The notes beneath the pieces were generated by a model that searched no databases, was not told the DNA's origin, and was given only the letters and a program-made list of their open reading frames with translations. 64,000 nucleotides of DNA from Bordetella parapertussis. GTDB taxonomy: Bacteria; Pseudomonadota; Gammaproteobacteria; Burkholderiales; Burkholderiaceae_C. Below are positions 24,756-34,478 of this stretch, piece after piece. Numbering within the stretch: the stretch's first letter is position 1; each line of letters starts with the position of its first letter. Position numbers and translations under genes: made by a program. The stretch lies in assembly GCA_945878355.1 (NCBI GenBank), contig CAMCTC010000004.1:1-64000 (forward strand). Direction: 5' to 3'.

Positions 24756-26972
24756 TCAATGACTGAAGCGCTTCAACACGTTGTCGAGGATTCGCGAGAT
24801 GTCGTTGTTGAAGTGATCGACCGGCAATGAACCGCAGAAGGTGATCGAGCCGACTGAGAACACTTGGCCGCCGCCGGGGCAATCGAACCAGGTCATGTCG
24901 GCGCGGATCAAGGCCTTGTGCGTCTGACCGGGGATGGTGGTGATGTGCGTGAGCTGCTCTTCGGGCACGAGCATCCATGGCGCCTCAGGGGGATGGTTCT
25001 CCGAGGCGGCGACCACGATAGCGCTCTCGGGCGAGCCAAGGCGCTTGTCGACGCGGTCGAGTTCGAAGCCGGCTGCGCCGCGTCCGGAGAAGCCCTCGCC
25101 GCCGACGGTCTCGGCCGTGACGCCGTCGAAGATCCAGCTGACCTTCGGATTGGTGCGTGCAGCAGGGTTGATGCGGTAGTGAGATCCGACGAAATTGCCT
25201 TGCGCGGTAAAGCCGACGCCGACAAGTTTTTGCGGTGGTCTGGCATTGCGCCGCCACAGCCCGCCGTATTGCGAGTCATATTGGTTGTAGTACTCGCCAG
25301 GCTCGGCAGCCCAGGCCCGAATGCCGCCTTCGCCGCGGCGAATTTCGACGATGCCGTCGCGGGTAGGGTCGAGCGCGATCTTCCAGTAGAAACCGTTGCC
25401 GCCCAGATAAACGAGCTTGCCACCGGTGTCTCGGTAGGTTTGCAAAGCGTCGAGCATCTGCGCCGTGTGGTATTCGGGGTGTGATCCGGTCACGACGACC
25501 TTGTATTGCTCGAGAAGCGCCTTGCCCTCGCGGTGCAACTCGTCGTCAGTGATGAGATCGACGTCGTGCCCCATGTGGGCAAGCCACATCAGCAAGTGAC
25601 TGTCTGCGGGATAGTGGCGCAGGCCCGAGCCGCGGATTTCGGGGTAGGGGTAGGTGATGTATCCGATGCGCAGGTTGAGCATCGGACGTCGCCAACTGAC
25701 CAGCGCGATACCGGAGCCATCGGTGTGGTAGTTGTAGGTCGACAAGCCATAGTCACGGTGCTCGCCGGGGTTGTAGGGATAGGCATGCCAGGCTTTTGAC
25801 TGCGCGACATGGGCCGCTCGCCAGGCTGGATCGTTCATCCATTCGGGTCGGGCGTGATTGCCGTAGACCGTGTAGGTGTAAGTCGAGACAAGAACTGCAA
25901 TCTTGGCATTGGCCTGGCCTTTCGGCGGCACGACAAAGAAAGGAATGTTTTCCTCGACATCGCCGGCTTTGAGCAGCAGCGCATAGGCATCGGATTTAAA
26001 ACCTTCGGGCAGCGTGACCGCATGCGTGGCTGGCCAGCGGCAGTCGTCGAGATCGTCGTCATGAAAGTGGATGGCACCGTATTGCTCGGGCGCATGGCGA
26101 AAGCAGTGTTCCTGCCCTGTCCAGAGTGAGCCGCATACCGCGCGAGTCGGCGTATTGATGAGCTCGCCGTGATGCCCGTTGGGTCCAGTGTCGACGATTC
26201 GGTTGGTGTGCATCTCCAGCGAGAAGTCCCAGGCGCCTATGCAGGCGTCGCGTTTCGCATCGGCTGATGCATCGGCACCCGAGTGAGGTTGTACTTGCGA
26301 CATCAGCACGGGGTGTTCGAGGCGCCCGTTGAACGTGTCGACCGGTGCTGTGTCGCTGGCGCTGCCAAGACTCAGGCGGCGCGACAGCGCATCCAAGCTT
26401 GGGGCCCCCGACAAGGGCATGATCACGTTTTGGACTGCCGCCCGATCCGCGTGCGGTGTTGCCGTCAGGCTCAGTTTTCTGCCCGCTGAGTCAACGCTCA
26501 GCGTGACGCTGGTCCAGGCATGCAGCGACACCGGCAATTCGGTTTCGACCGTGGCCTGGCCGGCCGCTGTGCCTATCGTGCCGCGCAACATCAGCGCAGG
26601 GGTGAGTTCGAGCTCGATGCCGCGACCACTGTCGTCGAGACAGGACATGATGACCTGACGGCGCGTCAATGCGAGCGTCGGATGAATTTGAAGCGAAAAA
26701 GTGCAATTGCTGACCTGATTCAGCATGCCCGCGGGTCCGACGACGGCATATGAGCCGGCGGGAACGCTTTGCGGACCGGGTTCGGCAAGGGTCTTGACAT
26801 CGATAGCGATCGATTCGGTCTTGATTCCGCCGATCGCCGGATTGGCGTCCGCGCAGCGCACGCGCACGACGCTTGCCGAGACCGCGATGCCAGTCGCATT
26901 GGCGACGTGAAACCTCAGCGTCTGCCCTGGTCGGGCGGACAGACGTTCAGCATAACCAGTGAGTGGAAGCAT
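24756..26972 (-). CDS. N,N-dimethylformamidase large (beta) subunit family protein
   Basis: A 738-residue protein resembling the large subunit of N,N-dimethylformamidase, a mononuclear-iron amidohydrolase. An N-terminal beta-rich part (1-60) and a LamG/concanavalin-like part (about 85-245) precede the catalytic region, with WSFEMHTNRIVD-like text (DFSLEMHTNRIVDTG), a glutamine amidotransferase-like stretch LITDDELH...VVTGSHPEYHT, and YLGGNGFYWKI. The Tyr-Tyr-Glu iron ligands of the known enzyme cannot be assigned by eye. No small subunit gene is nearby. GGAG precedes the ATG. A degenerate protease-like gene lies 82 bp upstream. The true amide substrate is unknown. Confidence 0.82.
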   Translation of the reverse strand: MLPLTGYAERLSARPGQTLRFHVANATGIAVSASVVRVRCADANPAIGGIKTESIAIDVKTLAEPGPQSVPAGSYAVVGPAGMLNQVSNCTFSLQIHPTLALTRRQVIMSCLDDSGRGIELELTPALMLRGTIGTAAGQATVETELPVSLHAWTSVTLSVDSAGRKLSLTATPHADRAAVQNVIMPLSGAPSLDALSRRLSLGSASDTAPVDTFNGRLEHPVLMSQVQPHSGADASADAKRDACIGAWDFSLEMHTNRIVDTGPNGHHGELINTPTRAVCGSLWTGQEHCFRHAPEQYGAIHFHDDDLDDCRWPATHAVTLPEGFKSDAYALLLKAGDVEENIPFFVVPPKGQANAKIAVLVSTYTYTVYGNHARPEWMNDPAWRAAHVAQSKAWHAYPYNPGEHRDYGLSTYNYHTDGSGIALVSWRRPMLNLRIGYITYPYPEIRGSGLRHYPADSHLLMWLAHMGHDVDLITDDELHREGKALLEQYKVVVTGSHPEYHTAQMLDALQTYRDTGGKLVYLGGNGFYWKIALDPTRDGIVEIRRGEGGIRAWAAEPGEYYNQYDSQYGGLWRRNARPPQKLVGVGFTAQGNFVGSHYRINPAARTNPKVSWIFDGVTAETVGGEGFSGRGAAGFELDRVDKRLGSPESAIVVAASENHPPEAPWMLVPEEQLTHITTIPGQTHKALIRADMTWFDCPGGGQVFSVGSITFCGSLPVDHFNNDISRILDNVLKRFSH

Positions 26973-27054
26973 TCTTGACTCCGTGACAGATTGAATGGGG
27001 ATGGGTGTTTGTGTCGTGCGAGCTCACGACAGTCCGCCGAGAACAGCCTGAAGA

Positions 27055-28041
27055 TCAGTGCGCCGTTGGGCGATGCATCATCGAATTGCGATCTGCCGAT
27101 TGAATTCGCAGCCGCAGCAACTCGCCTTCGCGCCCAACGGTCAGCGGCACGGCAACGCCGGCCAGACCGAGCGCCCAGACCGCTCGCAGGAAGGTCGCCA
27201 GTGAATGAACACGGTTGCCCGCGACATCGATGATCAAGTCGCCTTGTTGCAACCCTGCCTTCATGGCCGGACCTCTTTCTGCAAGGCCAGCCACCACGAT
27301 GCGATCGTCGCCTTCTGCCGCATACAGCCCCAGCCATGGCCGTGCTGGCAGGCCGCTGTGGCCGGTTGCGATGAGGCTGTCGAGCACTGGCTCGAGAAGA
27401 TCGATCGGCACAATCATGTTGCCTTGGCCGGATTTGTCGTCTGATTCGCCGACTGTGGCTTGCTGCAGCAGCAATGAAGCGACCCCGATCAACGCGCCAT
27501 CGGCATTGAAAAGACCAGCGCCGCTCCATTCGGGATGCGCCGGTGTCGTGAAGAGCGCTTCTTCAAGCAGGTATTCCCAGTAGCCGGCAAAGGGTCGCTT
27601 GTCAGCCAGATGGGCTTTCAGTGCATGTGGCAGTCCGCCATGGCTCAGCAGGTAAACCGTGTCACCCGATTTTGACAACTGGCTTGGCGCCCTGCGTACG
27701 CACGGTGTGTTGAGCGGACCCAGCGCCTTGAGCAGACCGAAACCGCTTGCTTGGTCGTAAGCGAGCGGTACGGCCTGGACCACCTGACCCGAGCGCGTCG
27801 TCAAGAAAACAGTCTGTGCCTCAGTGATCAGGTAGCCGATCGTCAGCACCGTGCCGCGATCATCCAGCACGATGCCGCTGCCGCTGCGTGATGTGCCCAG
27901 GGTATTGGCCGTGAAAGCCTGCTCGGGGACAAGCGCTTTAAGTTCGACGATCGCATCAAACAACGCATCGAGGTCGAAGCTCAGCGTTGGAGCCTTGGGC
28001 ATCAGCGTGCCGGGAAAGGACCATTCTTTGTATTGGCTCAT
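27055..28041 (-). CDS. Degenerate DegP/HtrA-like protein with PDZ domain (probable pseudoprotease)
   Basis: A 328-residue protein with a trypsin-like part (about 45-240) and a C-terminal PDZ domain (about 250-315, GLAERGPAMKAGLQQGDLIIDV). It keeps the SGSGIVLDDRGTVLT strand. However, Y70 stands at the catalytic His place (VLTIGYLI), G100 at the Asp place (SGFGLLK), and only S173 remains (EWSGAGLF for GNSGGPL). It is probably inactive and may bind peptides or partners. No signal peptide is seen, so it is likely cytosolic. The ATG at 28041 is preferred over a TTG at 28086 inside an inverted repeat. Upstream of, and probably co-transcribed with, the dimethylformamidase-like gene. Confidence 0.78.
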   Translation of the reverse strand: MSQYKEWSFPGTLMPKAPTLSFDLDALFDAIVELKALVPEQAFTANTLGTSRSGSGIVLDDRGTVLTIGYLITEAQTVFLTTRSGQVVQAVPLAYDQASGFGLLKALGPLNTPCVRRAPSQLSKSGDTVYLLSHGGLPHALKAHLADKRPFAGYWEYLLEEALFTTPAHPEWSGAGLFNADGALIGVASLLLQQATVGESDDKSGQGNMIVPIDLLEPVLDSLIATGHSGLPARPWLGLYAAEGDDRIVVAGLAERGPAMKAGLQQGDLIIDVAGNRVHSLATFLRAVWALGLAGVAVPLTVGREGELLRLRIQSADRNSMMHRPTAH

Positions 28042-28076
28042 CACAGGGCTGCTTTGCTCGGCATTTGTTGTCTGAT

Positions 28077-28098
28077 GACCGATCAAGAGTGATCGGTC
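28077..28098. promoter_or_regulatory. Perfect 9-bp inverted repeat in front of the pseudoprotease gene
   Basis: GACCGATCA-AGAG-TGATCGGTC (28077-28098) lies 36-57 bp upstream of the ATG at 28041. It could be an operator or a 5' leader hairpin. No regulator gene is adjacent. Confidence 0.45.
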
Positions 28099-28667
28099 CG
28101 GCTCATTTGAGCATGTTCTCCCGGTGTGGACCCTCAGCCAATGAACTCCAGCCTACATTGTGGGACTGCTGGCGGGTGTTGGCGCCGGCCGCAAACTGAG
28201 CCAGTCGTACAGGCTGCGAATACCAGGATGACTGCGGCGTCGATCGACGGCATGAAGTGGCACCGCCCTGTTGAGCCTGCATCAGTCTGGCGCGGAACAC
28301 CTCAGGCTGCTGATGTAGCGCAAGACTCGGCGACGACGACAGTACGAACAGCTCCAAATGCCTGGCTGGACCCATACAAAACCAGTTGAACCCAGTATTG
28401 TGCGAAGAAGTTCGGTGGATGCCAATTGGCACGATTTTAGGCGCTGGCGCCATCACCTATTGCCAAGCAGTTGCCCCGCTGCGCGATGAGAATTTGACTG
28501 GTATTGAAGTTTGCATGCAAGCGAGAGTTCACTGCGTATAAGTGATTGAAGTAAATTCTTTGTAAGTGGTGTTTTATGACTGAAGTTTTAATAATAATAT
28601 TATTTTGATGATTTTGCTAATTTGTTCTAAATTAGGAAGTATATTTATCATTGGTTGAAGAGGTGTG
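28099..28667. other. Gene-free region with an AT-rich half
   Basis: About 570 bp. The left half is GC-rich and an open frame there (28103-28456, minus) looks like chance. The right half, from about 28500, is strikingly AT-rich with runs such as TTAATAATAATATTATTTT. It ends with a promoter-like pair before the small ORF at 28668. The composition suggests foreign DNA. Confidence 0.5.
28605..28633 (+). promoter_or_regulatory. Sigma-70-type promoter in the AT-rich patch
   Basis: TTGATG (28605-28610) and TAAATT (28628-28633) are separated by 17 bp. The start would be near 28640, about 28 bp before the small ORF. Prediction only. Confidence 0.4.
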
Positions 28668-28826
28668 ATGAAAGCTTTCTTTATCGTTTCTTTGCTGGCC
28701 TATGCTTCTATACCGAGGGGCGCCACTGAGTTGGTTTGTAGAGACCGCCAGCCTCAAGATCCACGGCAGCGAACCGTGTTCGTTGAGCGCGCGAAGGCCG
28801 CTCCGATGTCCTTGGCATCCAAATAG
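28668..28826 (+). CDS. Small ORF, 52 residues, signal-peptide-like N-terminus
   Basis: ATG 28668 follows AGAGG by about 7 bp and opens MKAFFIVSLLAYASIPRGA, a short n-region and hydrophobic core with an AYA cleavage-like site. It then continues with a basic tail containing one Cys and stops at TAG 28824-28826. The first 40 bp are AT-rich and the rest GC-rich. It may be a small exported peptide, or a truncated start of a secreted protein joined to host DNA. No family recognised. Confidence 0.35.
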   Translation: MKAFFIVSLLAYASIPRGATELVCRDRQPQDPRQRTVFVERAKAAPMSLASK

Positions 28827-28937
28827 ACAGCCGAGTCGGGTTGACCCCGAGACCGGAACGCATCATGTCGCGTTACAAGCGGTATAGCGCGAAAGACTTC
28901 GCGTTCGTGTCATCCCTTAAACAGGAGCCTACCGACC

Positions 28938-30158
28938 ATGACCATCCTCTATAGCCGCAGAATTCCGGTCCGCCTGGCCGTCATCGGCTTGGCCGTCGGC
29001 TTCTTGAGCATGCCAGCGCTGGCGCAAAAGAAGTACGACAGCGGCGCCACCGACAAGGAGATCAAGGTCGGCCACATCGGCCCGTATTCGGGACCGGCTT
29101 CGGCCTATGGCACGATCGGCAAGTCGATCGGCGCCTACATCGACAAGATCAACGCCGAAGGCGGCATCAACGGCCGCAAAATCAAGTTCGTCACCTTGGA
29201 CGACGCCTACAACCCGTCCAAGACGGTCGAGCAGGCGCGCAAGTTGGTCGAGGAAGAAGAGGTGCTGCTGGTCTTCAACCCGCTCGGCACACCGTCGAAT
29301 TCGGCGATCCACAAGTACATGAACGCCAAGAAGATGCCGCAGTTGTTCGTGTCAAGTGGTGCGACAAAATGGGGTGACCCGAAGAACTTTCCCTGGACCA
29401 TGGGTTGGCAACCCACCTACCAGGCCGAGTCCAGGATTTATGTCGAGCACATCCTGGAAACCAAGCCAAACGCGAAAATCGCGATCCTCTACCAGAACGA
29501 CGACTACGGCAAGGACTACCTGAAGGGATTCGAAGACGCGCTCGGCGACAAGGCCAAGACCATGATCGTGGCCAAGCAGACCTATGAAGTGACCGACCCA
29601 ACGATCGACAGCCAGTTGCTCACGCTCAAAGCCAGCGGTGCCGACACCTTCTTCAACATCACGACGCCCAAGTTCGCGGCGATGGTGATCAAGAAGAACG
29701 CCGAGATCGGCTGGAAGCCGCAGCATTACCTGAACAACGTCTCGGCGTCGGTCAGTTCAGTGATGCAACCGGCCGGCTTCGAGAACGGCGTGGGCATCAT
29801 CAGCACGGCCTATATCAAGGATCCGACCGACCCGCAGTGGGCCAACGATCCGGCGCTCAAGGAGTGGACCGAGTGGATGAAGAAGTATTACCCGGGCGGC
29901 AACCTGGCCGATGCCAGCAACGTCTTTGGCTACGCCATCACGCAAACCCTGATGCAGGTGTTGAAGCAGTGCGGCGACAACCTGACCCGCGAAAACGTGA
30001 TGAAGCAAGCCGCCAACCTCGACATGGCGCTGCCGATGTTGCTGCCAGGCGTCAACATCAAGACCTCGGCCGATGACTTCTACCCGATCGAGCGCGAGCA
30101 ATTGGCCAAGTTTGACGGCAAGACCTGGATCCGCTCCGGCAAGATCTACGGCCGCTGA
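28938..30158 (+). CDS. Branched-chain amino acid-type ABC substrate-binding protein (LivK family)
   Basis: A 406-residue periplasmic protein. The signal peptide ends SMPALAQ at about residue 30. The type I periplasmic fold is seen in IKVGHIGPYSGPASAYG, INAEGGINGRKI and ILYQNDDYGKDYLKGF. AGGAG precedes the ATG. Proteins of this type often bind aromatic acids, amides or urea rather than amino acids. No livHMGF permease or ATPase genes are close, so it must borrow a transporter encoded elsewhere. Confidence 0.93.
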   Translation: MTILYSRRIPVRLAVIGLAVGFLSMPALAQKKYDSGATDKEIKVGHIGPYSGPASAYGTIGKSIGAYIDKINAEGGINGRKIKFVTLDDAYNPSKTVEQARKLVEEEEVLLVFNPLGTPSNSAIHKYMNAKKMPQLFVSSGATKWGDPKNFPWTMGWQPTYQAESRIYVEHILETKPNAKIAILYQNDDYGKDYLKGFEDALGDKAKTMIVAKQTYEVTDPTIDSQLLTLKASGADTFFNITTPKFAAMVIKKNAEIGWKPQHYLNNVSASVSSVMQPAGFENGVGIISTAYIKDPTDPQWANDPALKEWTEWMKKYYPGGNLADASNVFGYAITQTLMQVLKQCGDNLTRENVMKQAANLDMALPMLLPGVNIKTSADDFYPIEREQLAKFDGKTWIRSGKIYGR

Positions 30159-30167
30159 TGCAGTGAG

Positions 30168-30191
30168 CGGGCGAGCCCCAAGGTTCGCCCG
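30168..30191 (+). terminator. Stem-loop after the LivK-type gene
   Basis: CGGGCGA (30168-30174) pairs with TCGCCCG (30185-30191), ten bases after the stop codon. It lacks a T-run, so termination or 3' end protection are both possible. Confidence 0.4.
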
Positions 30192-30410
30192 TAGCGGTGG
30201 CTGGCAATGGAAGTGATTGATCTGACCGAAATGCTTGGACTTGAAGCGCGCAAGCAGTGCATCAACGAGTCCGAGATTTTCGACTGATGATGTATCCGAG
30301 CACGCTGGCGGCGTCTGACTTCAGGCCCGTCGACGTGACTTGGTCGTGAGCTTGATAAAGTCGGGATGCGTGCGGTCGATATGCCGTATCTGCAAAATAG
30401 GTTTGCCGCG

Positions 30411-31331
30411 ATGTCCGATCTCATCCTGCACCACTACGATTTTTCCAACTTTGCCGAGAAAGTGCGCCTTGCACTCGGCTTCAAGGGTCTCGCATGGCAT
30501 TCGGTGATCATTCCGCCAATTGCGCCCAAACCTGATCTGGTGCCGCTCACTGGCGGCTACCGGCGCACGCCGGTGCTCCAGGTGGGTGCCGATCTCTACT
30601 GTGACACCCGCCTCATCGTCCGTGAGCTCGAGAGACGCTTCCCTGCGCCGACGCTTTTTCCGCCAGCGCAAGCTGCAATGGCTGATGCGATTGCCTACTG
30701 GGCGGAAAACCGGCTGATGCGACCGATCACGCTCTACACCTCGGGCATGAACCTCGATCACCTGCCTGCGGGTCTGCAGGCCGATCGCTCGGTGATGCGC
30801 GGCTTGCCACCGCCCGACGATGCCACGATGCGGCGCGCTGCGCTGCGCAATGCGCCGCTGGTGCGTGCGCAGTTGCCCGATGTCGAATCGATGCTAGCCG
30901 ATGGCCGGGAGTGGCTCGCGGGCCCTTTGCCCTGTGTCGCTGATCTCGCGGTCTACCACCCGCTTTGGTTCTTCACGGCTCGTACCCAGCTACTGGCTCA
31001 CGAGTTGGCGCCTTATCCGCACATCGCTGCCTGGATGTCGCGGGTTCAGGCCTTCGGTCACGGTAGGTCCACCGCAATGGCAGCTGCGCATGCGCTCGAG
31101 GTCGCCCGCAACACCGAGCCGCTACCGCCCGAGCCTTCGACGCCGTGGCCCGAAGATCCGCCTTTGGGTGCCGAAGTCAGGATTCGCGCCGACGACTACG
31201 GCCGCGACGTGGTCAGCGGTGAACTGGTTCATGCCGGCATCGACGAGATCGTGCTGCGCCGCGACGATCCGCTCGTGGGAACGGTCGACGTGCACTTCCC
31301 GCGACTTGGCTACGACTTGCGCGCAGCCTGA
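30411..31331 (+). CDS. Glutathione S-transferase family protein
   Basis: A 306-residue protein. The thioredoxin-fold part is at 1-80 (LILHHYDFSNFAEKVRLALGFKGL; GYRRTPVLQVG with cis-Pro; DTRLIVRELERRF). A helical C-terminal domain follows, and then an unusual 90-residue tail after residue 215, rich in Pro and acidic residues and ending LGYDLRAA. The tail is longer than in common GSTs. Start chosen at ATG 30411, where the fold begins. A perfect 14-bp palindrome GCACCGATCGGTGC lies just after it (31353-31366). Possible roles are detoxification or ring opening in the catabolic region. Confidence 0.85.
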   Translation: MSDLILHHYDFSNFAEKVRLALGFKGLAWHSVIIPPIAPKPDLVPLTGGYRRTPVLQVGADLYCDTRLIVRELERRFPAPTLFPPAQAAMADAIAYWAENRLMRPITLYTSGMNLDHLPAGLQADRSVMRGLPPPDDATMRRAALRNAPLVRAQLPDVESMLADGREWLAGPLPCVADLAVYHPLWFFTARTQLLAHELAPYPHIAAWMSRVQAFGHGRSTAMAAAHALEVARNTEPLPPEPSTPWPEDPPLGAEVRIRADDYGRDVVSGELVHAGIDEIVLRRDDPLVGTVDVHFPRLGYDLRAA

Positions 31332-31548
31332 CGACAAGAATTATTCGCCAGGGCACCGATCGGTGCTGGACGCGAGCGCTGGGCAACAGTTGACGCAGCG
31401 GTATCTGCGCGACCCACAGGCGCATGGGGTATTCACTCGTCCGATAGGCAACACTGGCTGGCATCATCGGTTCCGACTTTTTGGCCATCCCGGCACCGGC
31501 GAGCCAGTGGCGAATCGATCTAACACTTGATCTTTTTGGAGACTTGAC

Positions 31549-31953
31549 ATGACCATCAACGGTGGCTGCTACTGCGGCGCGATCAGGTACACCTCCGAGG
31601 GCGAGCCCCAGGCCTCGCTGCAATGTCACTGTCGCGAGTGTCAGTACATCACCGGCGGCAATCCAAATGTGCTGATGGTCTTGCCCTTGGAGGGCTTCAA
31701 GTACACCCAAGGTGAGCCGCAGTCATTCAAACGAACAGATATAGAAAATGCCGTCACCCGGTATTTTTGTGGCAAATGCGGCACGGCGATCGGCACCCGC
31801 ACGCCGACGCGTCCGAACTCGATGATTCTGAAGGTTGGCACCTTTGACGACCCCTCGGTGTTCAAGCCCAAGATTGCGATCTTCACGATCGACAAGCAAG
31901 ACTTCCACCACATCGGCGAGGGTGTGGTGGCGTTTGAACGCAGGCCGGGTTGA
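31549..31953 (+). CDS. GFA family zinc protein (CENP-V/formaldehyde-activating enzyme-like)
   Basis: A 134-residue protein with the full GFA cysteine set: C7 and C9 (GGCYCGAIRY), C26, C28 and C31 (LQCHCREC), C74 and C77 (YFCGKCGT), which bind two zinc ions. The family name comes from a proposed glutathione-formaldehyde adduct role, since doubted for some members. Strong ribosome site GGAGACTTGAC. Close to GST genes. Confidence 0.92.
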   Translation: MTINGGCYCGAIRYTSEGEPQASLQCHCRECQYITGGNPNVLMVLPLEGFKYTQGEPQSFKRTDIENAVTRYFCGKCGTAIGTRTPTRPNSMILKVGTFDDPSVFKPKIAIFTIDKQDFHHIGEGVVAFERRPG

Positions 31954-32055
31954 CGATCCAAACCACTCGATGATCGAGCTGTTTTGCAGACTGATAAAGC
32001 GGCCGCTGCGTGCATCGGTCTCGAATCGAACACTGAATTCGAGGGCAAACCCGCT

Positions 32056-32757
32056 GTGCAGAAAACTCCCCTGATCGACGACGAACTGGATGTGCTGGCC
32101 GCCTTGCTGCCTTTGGCGGGGCAAGACATCATCGAGTTGGGATGCGGCGGTGCGGGCCTGGCGCGAGCGCTGCTGGCGCGGCATTCGACGAGCCGTGTGA
32201 CTGGCCTGGAGGTTGACGAGCGGCAGCACGCGAAGAACCTGGCATCGCCTCAGGCGGGCCTGCAATTTATCGCCGCTGGTGCGCAGGCCATCCCGTTTCC
32301 CGATGCAAGCTTCGATCTGGCGCTGATGTTGAAGTCCTTGCACCACGTGCCCATGCCCTTGTTGGCGCAGGCATTGGCGGAGGCAGCCCGGGTCTTGCGT
32401 CCCGGCGGCCACCTCTATGTTTCTGAGCCTGTCTACAGCGGACCATTCAACGACGTGGTTCGTGTGTACAACGACGAAGGCGTCGTACGCGCGGCAGCGC
32501 AGGCCGCGGTGGACAAGGCACTGATCCACGGGGCTTGGCAGCAGGTCGCCGAGCGTCGTTTCGAAATGCCGGTGCACTTCAAGAACTTCGACGATTTCGA
32601 GCGACGCATGATGCGCCCCACGTTCGCCGACCATCGCATTGACGACGCCAAGCTTGCCGAGGCGCTGGCTGTCTTCTCGCCTCACTGCGGCGTGGACGGT
32701 GCGAACTTCGCCCGCCCCATGCACATTCGTTTGCTGCGTCGTCTGCCTGTGCGCTGA
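32056..32757 (+). CDS. Class I SAM-dependent methyltransferase
   Basis: A 233-residue Rossmann-fold methyltransferase. Motif I is IIELGCGGAGLARALL at about 25-40, the acidic residue of motif II is in VTGLEVDE, and motif IV is SFDLALMLKSLHHVP. After these comes VLRPGGHLYVSEPVY. I start at GTG 32056, with GAGGG upstream; a TTG at 31984 would add 24 unlike residues. Substrate unknown; small-molecule methylation is likely. Same direction as the NTF2-like gene 55 bp later. Confidence 0.86.
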   Translation: MQKTPLIDDELDVLAALLPLAGQDIIELGCGGAGLARALLARHSTSRVTGLEVDERQHAKNLASPQAGLQFIAAGAQAIPFPDASFDLALMLKSLHHVPMPLLAQALAEAARVLRPGGHLYVSEPVYSGPFNDVVRVYNDEGVVRAAAQAAVDKALIHGAWQQVAERRFEMPVHFKNFDDFERRMMRPTFADHRIDDAKLAEALAVFSPHCGVDGANFARPMHIRLLRRLPVR

Positions 32758-32812
32758 GCCAGCTTCAATGAAATCTTGGCCGACATCACGGCCGTCTGAC
32801 ACTCGGAACATC

Positions 32813-33280
32813 ATGGATGCAAGCACGCTGCTGAGGAATTTTTGCGAAGCTGTCGAGCAATGCGACGGCGCTCGATTCGCGACCCTGTTCACCGAGAACG
32901 GCGTTTACCACGACGTCTTCTACGGCGCATTCGAAGGCCGTGCTCGTATCGCTGCGATGATCCCGGACTGGTTTTACAAGACCGCCACGGATTTCCGCTG
33001 GGACATGCATGATCCGGTCAGCGACGGCCGAACGCTGTACGCGCGCTACACCTTCAGCTATCGGTCGCTGCTGGCGGAGGCCGAGGGCGCGCGCGCGATG
33101 TTCGAAGGGGTATCGATCATGCGGCTTGAAGATGGCCTGATCGCGGAGTACCGCGAAGTCGCGAATGCCGCGACCGGCTTCGTCGACATGCACTTCGCAC
33201 CGGAGCGGATCGGCAAGATCCTTGCGCGACAGGGTCGTGAGTTGAAGGCCAGGCCGGAGATGGCTCGGCACCTGGACTGA
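32813..33280 (+). CDS. NTF2-like/SnoaL family protein
   Basis: A 155-residue cone-shaped alpha+beta barrel protein: an N-terminal helix with FCEAVEQCDGARFATLFTENGVYHD, then GRARIAAMIPDWF and strands YARYTFSYRS and DGLIAEYREVA. The family includes ketosteroid isomerases, cyclases, dehydratases and binding proteins. Residues cannot be assigned to catalysis. It is probably co-transcribed with the methyltransferase. Confidence 0.82.
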   Translation: MDASTLLRNFCEAVEQCDGARFATLFTENGVYHDVFYGAFEGRARIAAMIPDWFYKTATDFRWDMHDPVSDGRTLYARYTFSYRSLLAEAEGARAMFEGVSIMRLEDGLIAEYREVANAATGFVDMHFAPERIGKILARQGRELKARPEMARHLD

Positions 33281-33438
33281 ATCGCCGATCCGTCATGCGG
33301 GCTGTCTGCCGGCATGTGCCGCGCCTCAGTCCTCGACCGCTGCCAGCTGGCGCGCCGCCAGGTCTGCTCGCAGACGCTGACCTGCCGCCGATTTGAAGCT
33401 GATCAATCCGCAAGACTGGCCCGCGCCGCGCCTGGCCC

Positions 33439-34455
<1,017 letters not shown>

Positions 34456-34478
34456 TGCGATGTCCTGAGATGAAGTGT

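Noticed and set aside
28103..28456. 117-codon frame on the - strand
   Set aside because: No ribosome site, irregular composition and no family resemblance; most likely chance.
33326..33420. Minus-strand stretch reading SCGLISFKSAAGQRLRADLA to a stop
   Set aside because: It looks like a protein tail, but it is too short to assign and has no open frame upstream past the reductase stop.
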